Notes: a model not told the origin generated them from the letters alone. A stretch of 27,634 bases of DNA from JAUZPB01 sp037140715 (GCA_037140715.1 JBAXDX010000032.1:1-27634), one strand, 5' to 3'; counted from the first letter of the stretch, positions 1 to 7,795 are shown. A program made the numbers and translations.

Positions 1-41
1 GCGCCGGTAAGCCAGTACTTTATCTGTTTGTCTTTATCCAT
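1..41 (-). CDS. HEPN-like protein, N-terminal fragment
   Basis: An ATG on the minus strand at 41 opens a frame that runs off the left edge and reads MDKDKQIKYWLTG. The opening with K-x-IKYWL is typical of small HEPN-domain proteins, which often begin with a short charged stretch followed by a tryptophan in the first helix. HEPN proteins frequently pair with a MNT nucleotidyltransferase as a toxin-antitoxin or nucleotide-modifying module; any partner would be beyond the left edge. A promoter-like element (64-95) lies just upstream at a sensible distance, which supports a real start. No good ribosome binding site is seen. With only 13 codons the family call is tentative, although a coding start here is reasonably likely. 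Confidence 0.45.
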   Translation of the reverse strand, partial: MDKDKQIKYWLTG

Positions 42-63
42 AGGAATTATTTAGTTTCTTTTC

Positions 64-95
64 TAAATATAGTTTTTTACTTATGAATATGCAAT
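64..95 (-). promoter_or_regulatory. Candidate Bacteroidota-type promoter for the HEPN-like gene
   Basis: On the minus strand TATATTTA (71 down to 64) matches the Bacteroidota -7 consensus TAnnTTTG in all but its last base. ATTG (95 down to 92), a -33-like TTG box, lies exactly 20 nt upstream. The implied start of transcription is about 15-20 nt before the ATG at 41. The consensus is established for Bacteroides and Flavobacterium; its use here is inferred. Confidence 0.4.
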
Positions 96-180
96 AATGT
101 ACCCGGATTTATTGTATTAACGGATTCCACGAATCAGGGCAGGGAGAGAGTGAGCGATGATAACGCAGGTCATTAGACAG

Positions 181-210
181 GTAAAGGAAAAGGTAAAGGC
201 AGAGGTAAAG
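181..210 (+). repeat. Short purine-rich hexamer array (5 units)
   Basis: Five consecutive hexamers of the form GNAAAG or close to it (GTAAAG, GAAAAG, GTAAAG, GCAGAG, GTAAAG). They are the reverse complement of the CTTTNC/CTTTAT units of the larger array at 241-318, so the two arrays form an imperfect inverted repeat separated by 30 bp. Strand composition switches from purine-rich to pyrimidine-rich between them. Confidence 0.75.
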
Positions 211-240
211 AGAACCCCGCGGAATCTGTTGTGTTTAACT

Positions 241-318
241 TTATCTTTATCTTTATCTTTATCTTTATCTTTGCCTTTGCCTTTGCCTTAATCTTTGCCT
301 TTGCCTTAATCTTTGCCT
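241..318 (+). repeat. Hexanucleotide microsatellite (13 units)
   Basis: Thirteen uninterrupted 6-bp units: five TTATCT, three TTGCCT, one TAATCT, two TTGCCT, one TAATCT and one TTGCCT. It lies in the divergent gap between the HEPN-like gene and asnS, ending 54 bp before the asnS start codon. Arrays of this kind can gain or lose units by slippage. The last TTGCCT unit overlaps the -33 box of a candidate asnS promoter. A minus-strand frame reading through it gives only a low-complexity Arg/Gln tail and is not counted as a gene. Confidence 0.9.
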
Positions 319-343
319 TTTATTGAACGCCTGCTTATATTTG
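312..343 (+). promoter_or_regulatory. Candidate Bacteroidota-type asnS promoter
   Basis: TATATTTG (336-343) is a perfect match to the Bacteroidota -7 consensus TAnnTTTG. TTTG (312-315) lies upstream with a 20-nt spacer, the standard spacing for this promoter class. Transcription would start around 349, leaving a leader of about 24 nt before the asnS ATG at 373. The -33 box is made by the last unit of the hexamer array. Confidence 0.55.
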
Positions 344-372
344 CGTATTAAATTAATAGAACAGAAAATATA

Positions 373-1668
373 ATGCAAACCATTTATATTAAAGACCTCG
401 GACAGTATGCTGACCAGACTGTAACCCTGAGAGGCTGGCTTTATAATAAAAGAAGCAGCGGTAAAATCAGGTTCATTATACTCAGGGACGGAACAGGATT
501 CCTTCAAGTCGTTGTTATTAAGGGAAATGTAACTCCGGAAGTATTTGAAGTCTCGGATAAAATGGGGCAGGAAAGTTCTCTTGAGATTACGGGCAGGGTA
601 AAGATTAATCCGAAAGCTCCCGGCGGCTATGAGCTTGATGCAGCGGATGTTAAACTGATTTCTGAATCGAGGGATTATCCGATTACTCCAAAGGAGCACG
701 GCATTGAGTTTCTAATGAATAACCGCCATCTCTGGTTAAGAAGCCCCAGGCAGCAGGCAATCCTGAGAGTAAGACACAGAATAATAAAAGCTGTGCGCGA
801 TTTTTTTGATGACCGCGGTTTTACGCTGATGGATTCTCCTGTACTTACTCCGGCTGCCTGCGAGGGGACGTCCACATTATTTTCCACCGATTACTTTGAT
901 CTTGGCAAGGCATATTTAACGCAGTCAGGACAGTTGTATGCCGAGGCGGGCGCGATGGCTCTCGGAAAAGTTTATACGTTTGGTCCGACATTCAGAGCGG
1001 AAAAATCCAAAACAAGACGCCATCTGACTGAGTTCTGGATGGTTGAGCCGGAGGTGGCGTTTAATGATTTGAATGATAATATGGATCTGGCGGAAGAGTT
1101 TTTAGAATATATAGTTCAGACAGTAATAAAAGAAAGGGCTGAAGAGCTTAAGGTGCTGGAACGCGATGTTACAAAGCTTGAAACGGTAAAGCGTCCTTTC
1201 CCAAGAATATCTTACGATGAAGCTGTAGAGATTCTGCATAAAAAAGGTAGAGATTTTGAATATGGCAGCGACCTTGGCGCTGATGATGAAACAGTTGTTT
1301 CAGGTCATTTTGACCGTCCGGTGCTTGTTCACAGGTATCCTTCGGACATTAAGGCGTTCTATATGAAACGTGACCCTGAGAATCCGAATCTCGCTCTTGC
1401 CGTAGATGTTCTTGCGCCTGAAGGTTACGGGGAGATAATTGGCGGCAGTCAGAGGGAAGATGATATTGAACTGCTTCTTGACAGGATAAAAAAGCATAAG
1501 CTTCCTCAGGAAGCATTTGAATGGTATCTTGATTTAAGAAGGTTCGGTTCGGTTCCGCATTCAGGGTTCGGGCTTGGCATCGAGAGGACGGTCGCCTGGA
1601 TCTGCGGGCTTGAGCATGTAAGAGAAACAATCCCTTTTGCGCGGATGATAAACAGGATTACCCCGTAA
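373..1668 (+). CDS. asnS: Asparaginyl-tRNA synthetase
   Basis: Charges tRNA(Asn) with asparagine using ATP; a cytoplasmic class IIb aminoacyl-tRNA synthetase. The 431-residue length fits the compact bacterial form. The N-terminal OB-fold anticodon-binding domain covers about residues 1-105 (VTLRGWLYNKRSSGKIRF). The catalytic domain shows motif 1 (FFDDRGFTLMDSPVLTP, about 142-158), motif 2 (FRAEKSKTRRHLTEFWMVEP, about 208-227) and motif 3 (GFGLGIERTVAWICGL, about 398-413). The ending VRETIPFARMINR, and RHLTEFWM in motif 2, separate AsnRS from AspRS. No Shine-Dalgarno is visible, but a promoter-like element ends 30 bp upstream. It is unrelated in function to the nuo genes that follow, and a palindromic element separates them. 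Confidence 0.96.
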   Translation: MQTIYIKDLGQYADQTVTLRGWLYNKRSSGKIRFIILRDGTGFLQVVVIKGNVTPEVFEVSDKMGQESSLEITGRVKINPKAPGGYELDAADVKLISESRDYPITPKEHGIEFLMNNRHLWLRSPRQQAILRVRHRIIKAVRDFFDDRGFTLMDSPVLTPAACEGTSTLFSTDYFDLGKAYLTQSGQLYAEAGAMALGKVYTFGPTFRAEKSKTRRHLTEFWMVEPEVAFNDLNDNMDLAEEFLEYIVQTVIKERAEELKVLERDVTKLETVKRPFPRISYDEAVEILHKKGRDFEYGSDLGADDETVVSGHFDRPVLVHRYPSDIKAFYMKRDPENPNLALAVDVLAPEGYGEIIGGSQREDDIELLLDRIKKHKLPQEAFEWYLDLRRFGSVPHSGFGLGIERTVAWICGLEHVRETIPFARMINRITP

Positions 1669-1693
1669 CGCAGATGCACGGCCGATGTAACGG

Positions 1694-1730
1694 TTGTAGA
1701 GACGCACTGCCGTGCGTCTCTACTCTACAA
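1694..1730. repeat. REP-like palindromic element
   Basis: GTAGAGACGCAC (1696-1707) and GTGCGTCTCTAC (1712-1723) form a perfect 12-bp stem around a TGCC loop. A second pairing is possible between TTGTAGAG (1694-1701) and CTCTACAA (1723-1730), and flanking ACGG/CCGT bases extend the symmetry. I recall similar GTAGAGACGC palindromes as dispersed intergenic repeats in cyanobacteria and some FCB genomes. It lies 25 bp after asnS and has no T-run, so it is a poor intrinsic terminator by itself. The rest of the gap to nuoJ is AT-rich without a clear promoter. Confidence 0.8.
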
Positions 1731-1885
1731 TTACCGTCAGATTAATATACATTGTTCATGTTCGCAGATTTCATTTAAAAATTTCTTTTTATTTACAAGT
1801 TTATTATTTAAGTTACCGTTCCTGATAAATCAGCTTTTTCTTAAATATGCAGTTATCGTATTTTACTTTATAAACAATACAAAAT

Positions 1886-2401
1886 ATGTCATTTGATTTA
1901 ATCCTTTTTATCTTTTTTGCATTAATCGCCGCGATAAGCTCCGTGATTATGATTACCCGTCCAAGTCCGGTTATAAGCGCGTTATTCCTTATTATTAATT
2001 TCTTCTCAATCGCCGGTCTGTATCTTACGCTTAATGCGCAGTTCATCTCGGTAGTGGAAGTAATTGTTTATGCCGGGGCGATAATGGTGCTTTTTCTGTT
2101 TGTGCTGATGCTTCTTAATGCAAAAGATGAGGCAGTACTGGTTGCGGGTAAAAGTAAACTTAAGATATTTGCTGTTGTTATTGCCGCGCTTGTATTTGCG
2201 CAGATTGCATATATTATCCTGTGGGCGAAGCCTTCAGGCGGGCTGAGTCCGAATATCGAGGCGAGCATTAAAGCCGGAACAATAGAAAATATCGGCAGGG
2301 AATTATATACAAAGTATTTACTGCCATTTGAGGCGGCGGGGTTTTTATTGCTGGCGGCGACAATAGGTGCGCTGGTACTGGCTAAAAGAAAATTTGAATA
2401 A
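1886..2401 (+). CDS. nuoJ: NADH-quinone oxidoreductase subunit J
   Basis: Membrane-arm subunit of respiratory complex I, which couples quinone reduction to proton pumping in the inner membrane. The 171 residues give five hydrophobic helices. The family signature is clear around residues 50-82 (LNAQFISVVEVIVYAGAIMV), the conserved TM3 that holds the pi-bulge involved in coupling. It is the first gene of the nuoJKLMN run. No nuoI or other peripheral-arm gene precedes it in the 217 bp after asnS. No Shine-Dalgarno is seen before the ATG, as for the other nuo genes here. A 73-bp gap with a hairpin separates it from nuoK, although these two genes are usually very close or overlapping. Confidence 0.93.
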   Translation: MSFDLILFIFFALIAAISSVIMITRPSPVISALFLIINFFSIAGLYLTLNAQFISVVEVIVYAGAIMVLFLFVLMLLNAKDEAVLVAGKSKLKIFAVVIAALVFAQIAYIILWAKPSGGLSPNIEASIKAGTIENIGRELYTKYLLPFEAAGFLLLAATIGALVLAKRKFE

Positions 2402-2415
2402 AAAAACAGCGGCTG

Positions 2416-2445
2416 CGCCTTTTAAGCCTTCTGGTTTTTAAGGCG
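2416..2445 (+). other. Imperfect hairpin between nuoJ and nuoK
   Basis: CGCCTT (2416-2421) pairs with AAGGCG (2440-2445). An inner stem of AAGCC with GGTTT, including one G-T pair, closes on a TTCT loop. It lies 15 nt after the nuoJ stop. No T-run directly follows, so processing, attenuation or mRNA stability are all possible roles; none is shown. Confidence 0.45.
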
Positions 2446-2474
2446 TGTGCTTCGTATAAATTAAATTATTTGAT

Positions 2475-2783
2475 ATGAATAACGTACCAATTGAATATTA
2501 TCTGATACTTAGCGCGTTCATGTTTGCGGTCGGCACAGCCGGCGTGCTGATAAGAAGGAACGCAATAGTAGTTTTTATGTGTATTGAGCTTATGCTTAAT
2601 TCAGCTAACCTTACGCTTGTTGCCTTTTCATCATATTTAGGACTGGCTGCGGGGCAGGTTTTTGTATTTTTCGTTATGACGGTTGCGGCTGCCGAAGCTG
2701 CCGTAGGACTTGCGATAATAATTGCAATCTTTAGAAATAAATCAACAGTTAACATAGACGAGATTCATATCTTTAAGTGGTAG
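2475..2783 (+). CDS. nuoK: NADH-quinone oxidoreductase subunit K
   Basis: Small antiporter-like membrane subunit of complex I (MrpC/NuoK family); 102 residues match the usual 100-105. Three transmembrane helices are visible. The conserved glutamates needed for proton transfer are present: E38 in FMCIELMLNSANLTLV (TM2) and E74 in VAAAEAAVGLAIIIAIF (TM3). A charged C-terminal tail, ending in HIFKW, follows TM3. The gene ends 5 nt before the preferred nuoL start, so the two are probably translationally coupled. Confidence 0.94.
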   Translation: MNNVPIEYYLILSAFMFAVGTAGVLIRRNAIVVFMCIELMLNSANLTLVAFSSYLGLAAGQVFVFFVMTVAAAEAAVGLAIIIAIFRNKSTVNIDEIHIFKW

Positions 2784-2788
2784 GCTTA

Positions 2789-4726
2789 ATGATCAATTAT
2801 ATTTACTTAACAGTTTTGCTTCCGCTTGTCGGGTTTCTGATTAACGGAATATTTGGTAAAAAAATAAAGAATGAAAAGCTGACAGGGATAATCGGCAGTT
2901 CTGCGGTCGGGTTGTCTTTTATTATCGTTCTTATTTCTTTCTTTCAGACGCTTGCTTTGCCGGTTGAAGAGAGAAGCCATACAGTTGAGCTTTTTACATG
3001 GATTAATGCCGGCGGGCTTAATATAAAAGTTGCGTACCTTGTCGATCAGCTGTCGCTTGTTATGGCGCTGATTGTAACCGGAGTCGGATTCTTAATTCAT
3101 GTATATTCCATCGGCTACATGCACGGAGATAAAAGCTTCTGGCGGTTCTTCGCTTACCTGAATCTGTTTATCTTCGCGATGATGAATCTTATACTCAGCG
3201 ATAACTTTGTTCTTCTCTTTTTAGGCTGGGAAGGCGTAGGTTTATGCTCGTATCTTCTTATCGGTTTCTGGTACGACCGTAAATTTGAGAAGGGGACAAC
3301 CAGTCAGGCAGCCAAGAAAGCATTTGTCGTTAACCGTATCGGGGACTTTGGTTTTTTACTTGGAATGTTTCTGATATTCCTTACGTTCGACAGTCTTAAC
3401 TTCCATGAAGTTTTTACAAAGGCTGAACTATTCCCGATTTCTGAAAAGGTTTACGGGTTCATTGCTCTTTTCCTTTTCATCGGAGCCGCGGGTAAATCAG
3501 CGCAGATACCATTGTTTGTATGGCTTCCTGATGCTATGGCGGGTCCTACGCCGGTTTCCGCTCTTATTCATGCGGCTACTATGGTTACCGCGGGCGTTTA
3601 TATGGTTGCAAGATGTTCGATACTCTTTGCTTCGGCTCCGGCAATACTTACGGTCATTGCCGTTATTGGTTTGCTTACAGCGTTCTTTGCAGCGACAATC
3701 GGACTTGTGCAGAATGATATTAAAAAAGTGCTTGCCTATTCAACTGTAAGTCAGCTCGGTTATATGTTTCTTGCGCTCGGTGTTGGAGCTTTCAGCGCTG
3801 GTATATTCCATTTAATGACGCACGCTTTCTTCAAGGCTTTATTATTCCTTGGTGCAGGTTCTGTCATTCACGCGATGCATGACCGGCAGGATATTCAGCA
3901 ATACGGCGGACTAAAGAAGTATATGCCGAAAACATTTATAACATTTTTTATAGCGGCGCTTGCAATTTCAGGCTTTCCCGGACTGTCCGGCTTCTTCAGT
4001 AAAGATGAAATTCTATGGTACGCATATTCGCATGGTTCTGTTTTAATGTGGATAACAGGTGTTGCCACCGCTTTAATGACGGCTTTTTATATGTTCCGTC
4101 TTGTGTTCCTCACCTTTTACGGAAAAGAAAGATTTTCGCACGATGTTCATCCGCATGAATCCCCTTCGGTAATGACGGTTCCGCTTATGATACTTGCGGT
4201 TCTCTCAGTTATTGGCGGTTATATAGGAATACCGGTAATCTTCTCAGGCGAAGGAGGGAATCATTTCGAGCACTGGCTTGCTCCAATATTCAGCAGCGCC
4301 GAACGCAGACTGGAAAACTATGGCGCTCATAGTCATTTTGAAGAATTACTTCTTATGTTTATCTCTGTTGCGGCGGCTCTCGGTTCAATTTACTTCGCTT
4401 ATTATGTTTATACCAGACGTCCGGGCATTGCAGTAACCGTCAGCGGGAAATTCAAAGGTTTGTATAAGACGCTCGTTAATAAATACTATGTGGACGAAGT
4501 GTATGAATCTGTGATTGTTCAGCCGATACAGAAAGTTTCTGAGAGATTTCTATGGAAATTTGCTGACAATAAAATTATTGACGGCGCTGTAAACGGCTCC
4601 GCTTATATTATTGAAAAACTTGGCGAAGTTATACGTCTGTTTCAAAATGGTTTCACTCAGTTCTACGCTCTTATAATGATGCTGGGTATTGCAATTGCAT
4701 TATTCTGGATAATATTAAGTTTATAA
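2789..4726 (+). CDS. nuoL: NADH-quinone oxidoreductase subunit L
   Basis: Distal proton-pumping subunit of complex I, an antiporter-like membrane protein with about 16 helices. ATG at 2789 is preferred (645 residues); a GTG at 2777 would overlap the end of nuoK and add four residues. Proton-channel residues are present: the glutamate in FLGWEGVGLCSYLLIGFW (about E148), the lysine in GAAGKSAQIPLFVWLPDA (about K236) and the histidine in SALIHAATMVTAG (about 261). HAFFKALLFLGAGSVIHA and the GGLKKYMP loop are also typical. The C-terminal part, with a long amphipathic region and a last helix (IMMLGIAIALFWIILSL), corresponds to the lateral helix HL and its anchor. It sits between nuoK and nuoM. Confidence 0.95.
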   Translation: MINYIYLTVLLPLVGFLINGIFGKKIKNEKLTGIIGSSAVGLSFIIVLISFFQTLALPVEERSHTVELFTWINAGGLNIKVAYLVDQLSLVMALIVTGVGFLIHVYSIGYMHGDKSFWRFFAYLNLFIFAMMNLILSDNFVLLFLGWEGVGLCSYLLIGFWYDRKFEKGTTSQAAKKAFVVNRIGDFGFLLGMFLIFLTFDSLNFHEVFTKAELFPISEKVYGFIALFLFIGAAGKSAQIPLFVWLPDAMAGPTPVSALIHAATMVTAGVYMVARCSILFASAPAILTVIAVIGLLTAFFAATIGLVQNDIKKVLAYSTVSQLGYMFLALGVGAFSAGIFHLMTHAFFKALLFLGAGSVIHAMHDRQDIQQYGGLKKYMPKTFITFFIAALAISGFPGLSGFFSKDEILWYAYSHGSVLMWITGVATALMTAFYMFRLVFLTFYGKERFSHDVHPHESPSVMTVPLMILAVLSVIGGYIGIPVIFSGEGGNHFEHWLAPIFSSAERRLENYGAHSHFEELLLMFISVAAALGSIYFAYYVYTRRPGIAVTVSGKFKGLYKTLVNKYYVDEVYESVIVQPIQKVSERFLWKFADNKIIDGAVNGSAYIIEKLGEVIRLFQNGFTQFYALIMMLGIAIALFWIILSL

Positions 4727-4736
4727 ATCAATATCT

Positions 4737-6275
4737 ATGGAACAAAGTTTATTACTTACATACCTTTTGTTAATCCCGCTGGCAGGGAGCCTGCTGCTGC
4801 TGTTCGTTAACAAGGCAAATGAAACTTTTATCAAATGGTTCGGTCTTATTATTTCATCAGCAGTATTTATTGTCTCGATGATTATTTACTACAGATTTGA
4901 CTATAACCTTGCAGGTTTTCAGTTTATTGACAATTTCATCTGGATTAACAAAATAAATGTAAGCTATCATGTCGGGATAGACGGTATCTCATTACTTCTT
5001 GTTCTGCTGACTACTTTCCTTACGCCTGTTACATTATTTTCAAGCTGGAACAGCATTAAGAAAAAAGTAAAGGAGTTTACCTTCTTTATGCTTCTGCTCG
5101 AAGTCGGGATGCTTGGCGTATTTGTTTCGCTTGACCTGTTTCTGTTCTATATATTCTGGGAAGCGATGCTTATTCCGATGTACTTCATTATTGGTATATG
5201 GGGCGGCGACAGAAGGATATATGCTTCAGTCAAGTTCTTTATATATACAATGGCGGGCAGTCTTCTGATGCTTATTGCGATTATCTGGCTTGGAGTTTAT
5301 GCTGCTAAATTTACCGGAGCATTTACAACCAGTCTTCCTGATCTTTACAAAGTTGGTCCAAATATTCAGTATGAAATTCAAAAGTATATGTTCCTTGCAT
5401 TCCTGGTAAGTTTTGCAATCAAGGTACCTTTATTTCCGTTCCATACATGGTTGCCTGATGCGCACGTGCAGGCTCCTACGGCCGGTAGCGTTATACTTGC
5501 AGGCGTGCTTCTTAAGATGGGAACATACGGGATACTCCGTTTCTGTCTGCCGTTATTCCCTCAGTCGGCTGTGATATTTGCTCCGTATGTATCAGTACTT
5601 GCTGTTATTGGAATTATTTACGGTGCTCTGGTTGCGATGGTGCAGACGGATATGAAAAAGCTTGTTGCTTACTCGTCAGTTTCGCATCTTGGTTTTGTTG
5701 TTCTCGGCATTTTCGCCATGACAACGGAAGCCGTGCAGGGCAGCGTAATTCAGATGGTAAATCATGGTCTGTCCACGGGAGCTTTATTCCTTTTAGTCGG
5801 AATGATATACGACAGAACTCATACGAGAGAGATAAGTAGCTATGGCGGTATTGCAAAGATAATTCCTTTATTTTCTGTTGCGCTGATGTTTGCTTCTCTT
5901 TCATCAATCGGGCTTCCCGGTCTTAACGGATTTATCGGAGAGTTTTTAATTTTACTGGGTTCATTTAAGTCTCCGGTGTTAAACAGTTGGGCTTTTACTA
6001 TTTTTGCGGCTTCGGGAGTTATTTTCGCGGCTGTTTATATGCTGTGGATGTATCAGAGAGTCGTCTTCGGGCCGGTAACTCATCCGGGTCTTAACAGTCT
6101 TAAAGACTTAACAAAGCGCGAGATACTTATACTTGTTCCGATATTTATTTTCATTCTCTGGATAGGCGTTTATCCCGGAACATTCCTGAAGTTATCCGAG
6201 AAATCGAGTAATGTTGTAATTCGGCAGGCGCTTGGTTTATCCGTGCCTGACTTAAAGTCTGCGGCAAAGCAATAG
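4737..6275 (+). CDS. nuoM: NADH-quinone oxidoreductase subunit M
   Basis: Central antiporter-like proton pump of the complex I membrane arm; 512 residues, about 14 helices, normal length. Key residues are intact: E142 in FYIFWEAMLIPMYFIIG, K229 in SFAIKVPLFPFHTWLPDA and K260 in AGVLLKMGTYGILRF, corresponding to the E144, K234 and K265 positions of the E. coli protein. HVQAPTAGSVILAG, following the PFHTWLPDA loop, is characteristic of NuoM rather than NuoL or NuoN. It starts 10 bp after nuoL and is followed 34 bp later by nuoN. There is no visible Shine-Dalgarno. Confidence 0.95.
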   Translation: MEQSLLLTYLLLIPLAGSLLLLFVNKANETFIKWFGLIISSAVFIVSMIIYYRFDYNLAGFQFIDNFIWINKINVSYHVGIDGISLLLVLLTTFLTPVTLFSSWNSIKKKVKEFTFFMLLLEVGMLGVFVSLDLFLFYIFWEAMLIPMYFIIGIWGGDRRIYASVKFFIYTMAGSLLMLIAIIWLGVYAAKFTGAFTTSLPDLYKVGPNIQYEIQKYMFLAFLVSFAIKVPLFPFHTWLPDAHVQAPTAGSVILAGVLLKMGTYGILRFCLPLFPQSAVIFAPYVSVLAVIGIIYGALVAMVQTDMKKLVAYSSVSHLGFVVLGIFAMTTEAVQGSVIQMVNHGLSTGALFLLVGMIYDRTHTREISSYGGIAKIIPLFSVALMFASLSSIGLPGLNGFIGEFLILLGSFKSPVLNSWAFTIFAASGVIFAAVYMLWMYQRVVFGPVTHPGLNSLKDLTKREILILVPIFIFILWIGVYPGTFLKLSEKSSNVVIRQALGLSVPDLKSAAKQ

Positions 6276-6309
6276 CCGGATAAAATTAAAAAATATCATT
6301 AATAAGCCG

Positions 6310-7785
6310 ATGGCTGAAAGCCTGACAGCTGTTCAAAAATTATCGAATAAATATTCAAAAACTTACATGCAAGATTTTATAAATATCTTACCGCTTTCAA
6401 TTATTGCCAGCGGAATTTTTATCTCTGTATTAATTGAAATGTATTCAAAATATAGCGAAGAAATACTCCCATGGTTTTCCATTATTATGCTTATCAGCTC
6501 CGCAGTTTCGTCAATAGCGCTGATAAATAATACTCAGGTTATTTATAATGGAACGCTTGCAACCGGCGGGAATGTCTATATCTTTTATTTCATGTTTACA
6601 ATGGGCGCGGCGCTTACTGTATTCAGTTCGATTGATTATATAAAGAAATACGGCAGTTACTTTGGCGAGTATTATATATTGCTTCTAAGCTCGGTGCTCG
6701 GTATGATGCTTATGGCGGGCGCAAAAGACATCTTTACAATTTTCATGGGACTTGAGTTAATGTCAGTCTGTTTCTACGTTCTGGCAGGCATTAACCGGAA
6801 GAAATCCGGCGCAAATGAGGCATCGCTTAAGTATTTCCTTTTAGGCGCATTCGCGACAGGAATTATTGTGTATGGCATTGCTCTTATTTTCGGGACGGCA
6901 CAGACTACTTCCATAGAAATAATAGTGGCTAACTTCGGGGTGCTTTCTCATAATATTCTTTTTATAGCCGGTATGCTTCTGTTTATTATCGGATTCTCTT
7001 TTAAGATTGCGGCTTTCCCGTTTCATATGTGGGCACCTGATGTATATCAGGGAGCATCAACCGCAGTTGCAGGACTTATGTCAACAGGCGGCAAAGCTGC
7101 GGCTTTCAGCGTTTTGATAATTATTCTCAGCGCGGTTTTCCCTGGCAATAACGTTAACGTCTTCCGACCGTACTTTGCCGTTATTGCAGCTCTTTCCATG
7201 ATTTACGGAAGCATAGTGGCAATTTCTCAGACTAACATAAAAAGAATGCTTGCGTATTCATCAATTGCACATGCCGGTTATATGTGCATAGGTCTTGCCG
7301 CTGGCAATTATGAAAGTGTTGCCGGAATAATTTTCTATCTTGCTGCATATACATTTATGAATGTTGGCGTATTTGCCGTTGTAGCTATGATTGAAGGGGA
7401 GAACGATACAAATCTTGAATTGTCCGGCTATATCGGACTGAGCAGGAAGAACCCTAAGCTTGCTGCTTTGATGGCTTTGTTTATGTTTTCTCTCTCAGGG
7501 TTGCCTCCGTTTGCCGGGTTCTTTGGAAAGTATTATATTTTTATCTCAGCCGTTGAAGCTAACCTTACCTGGCTTGCCATTGTTGGCATTGCATCGAGCG
7601 TAATCAGCGTTTACTTTTATCTCAGAGTTATTGTGCTTATGTATTTTAGTGAGCCTGAAACGGAGCCGGCTGTTGTCGGCGGCGGCTATGGCGTATTCTC
7701 TGCGGTCATTGCCGCTTTGCTTATCCTTGTACTTGGTGTATTCCCCGGCTCTCTTCTCAGCCTGATAACTGCATACCTGAAATAA
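6310..7785 (+). CDS. nuoN: NADH-quinone oxidoreductase subunit N
   Basis: Third antiporter-like proton-pumping subunit of complex I, next to NuoK in the assembled membrane arm. Conserved elements are E149 in MGLELMSVCFYVLAG, K232 in IGFSFKIAAFPFHMWAPD, and VYQGASTAVAGLMSTGGKAA, which is diagnostic for NuoN. LSGLPPFAGFFGKYYIF near the C-terminus is also typical. The reading frame opens at 6310 (491 residues), but an internal ATG at 6367 (MQDFINILPLS) would give the more usual short N-terminus leading straight into TM1. Neither has a ribosome binding site, so the start is uncertain. It is the last gene of the nuo run and is followed by a hairpin. Confidence 0.94.
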   Translation: MAESLTAVQKLSNKYSKTYMQDFINILPLSIIASGIFISVLIEMYSKYSEEILPWFSIIMLISSAVSSIALINNTQVIYNGTLATGGNVYIFYFMFTMGAALTVFSSIDYIKKYGSYFGEYYILLLSSVLGMMLMAGAKDIFTIFMGLELMSVCFYVLAGINRKKSGANEASLKYFLLGAFATGIIVYGIALIFGTAQTTSIEIIVANFGVLSHNILFIAGMLLFIIGFSFKIAAFPFHMWAPDVYQGASTAVAGLMSTGGKAAAFSVLIIILSAVFPGNNVNVFRPYFAVIAALSMIYGSIVAISQTNIKRMLAYSSIAHAGYMCIGLAAGNYESVAGIIFYLAAYTFMNVGVFAVVAMIEGENDTNLELSGYIGLSRKNPKLAALMALFMFSLSGLPPFAGFFGKYYIFISAVEANLTWLAIVGIASSVISVYFYLRVIVLMYFSEPETEPAVVGGGYGVFSAVIAALLILVLGVFPGSLLSLITAYLK

Positions 7786-7795
7786 AAACCTTACA

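Noticed and set aside
265..699. Minus-strand 144-codon frame with an Arg/Gln-rich tail
   Set aside because: Its C-terminus is just translation of the hexamer array, and most of it lies antisense to asnS. No ribosome binding site or domain supports it.
1819..1840. CTGATAAATCAG plus T-rich tract as a terminator before nuoJ
   Set aside because: The stem leaves only a 2-nt loop and the T-tract is interrupted; it is too weak to call.
2777..2788. GTG start for nuoL overlapping nuoK
   Set aside because: It is possible, but the ATG 12 bp downstream gives a normal NuoL N-terminus and a short gap after nuoK.
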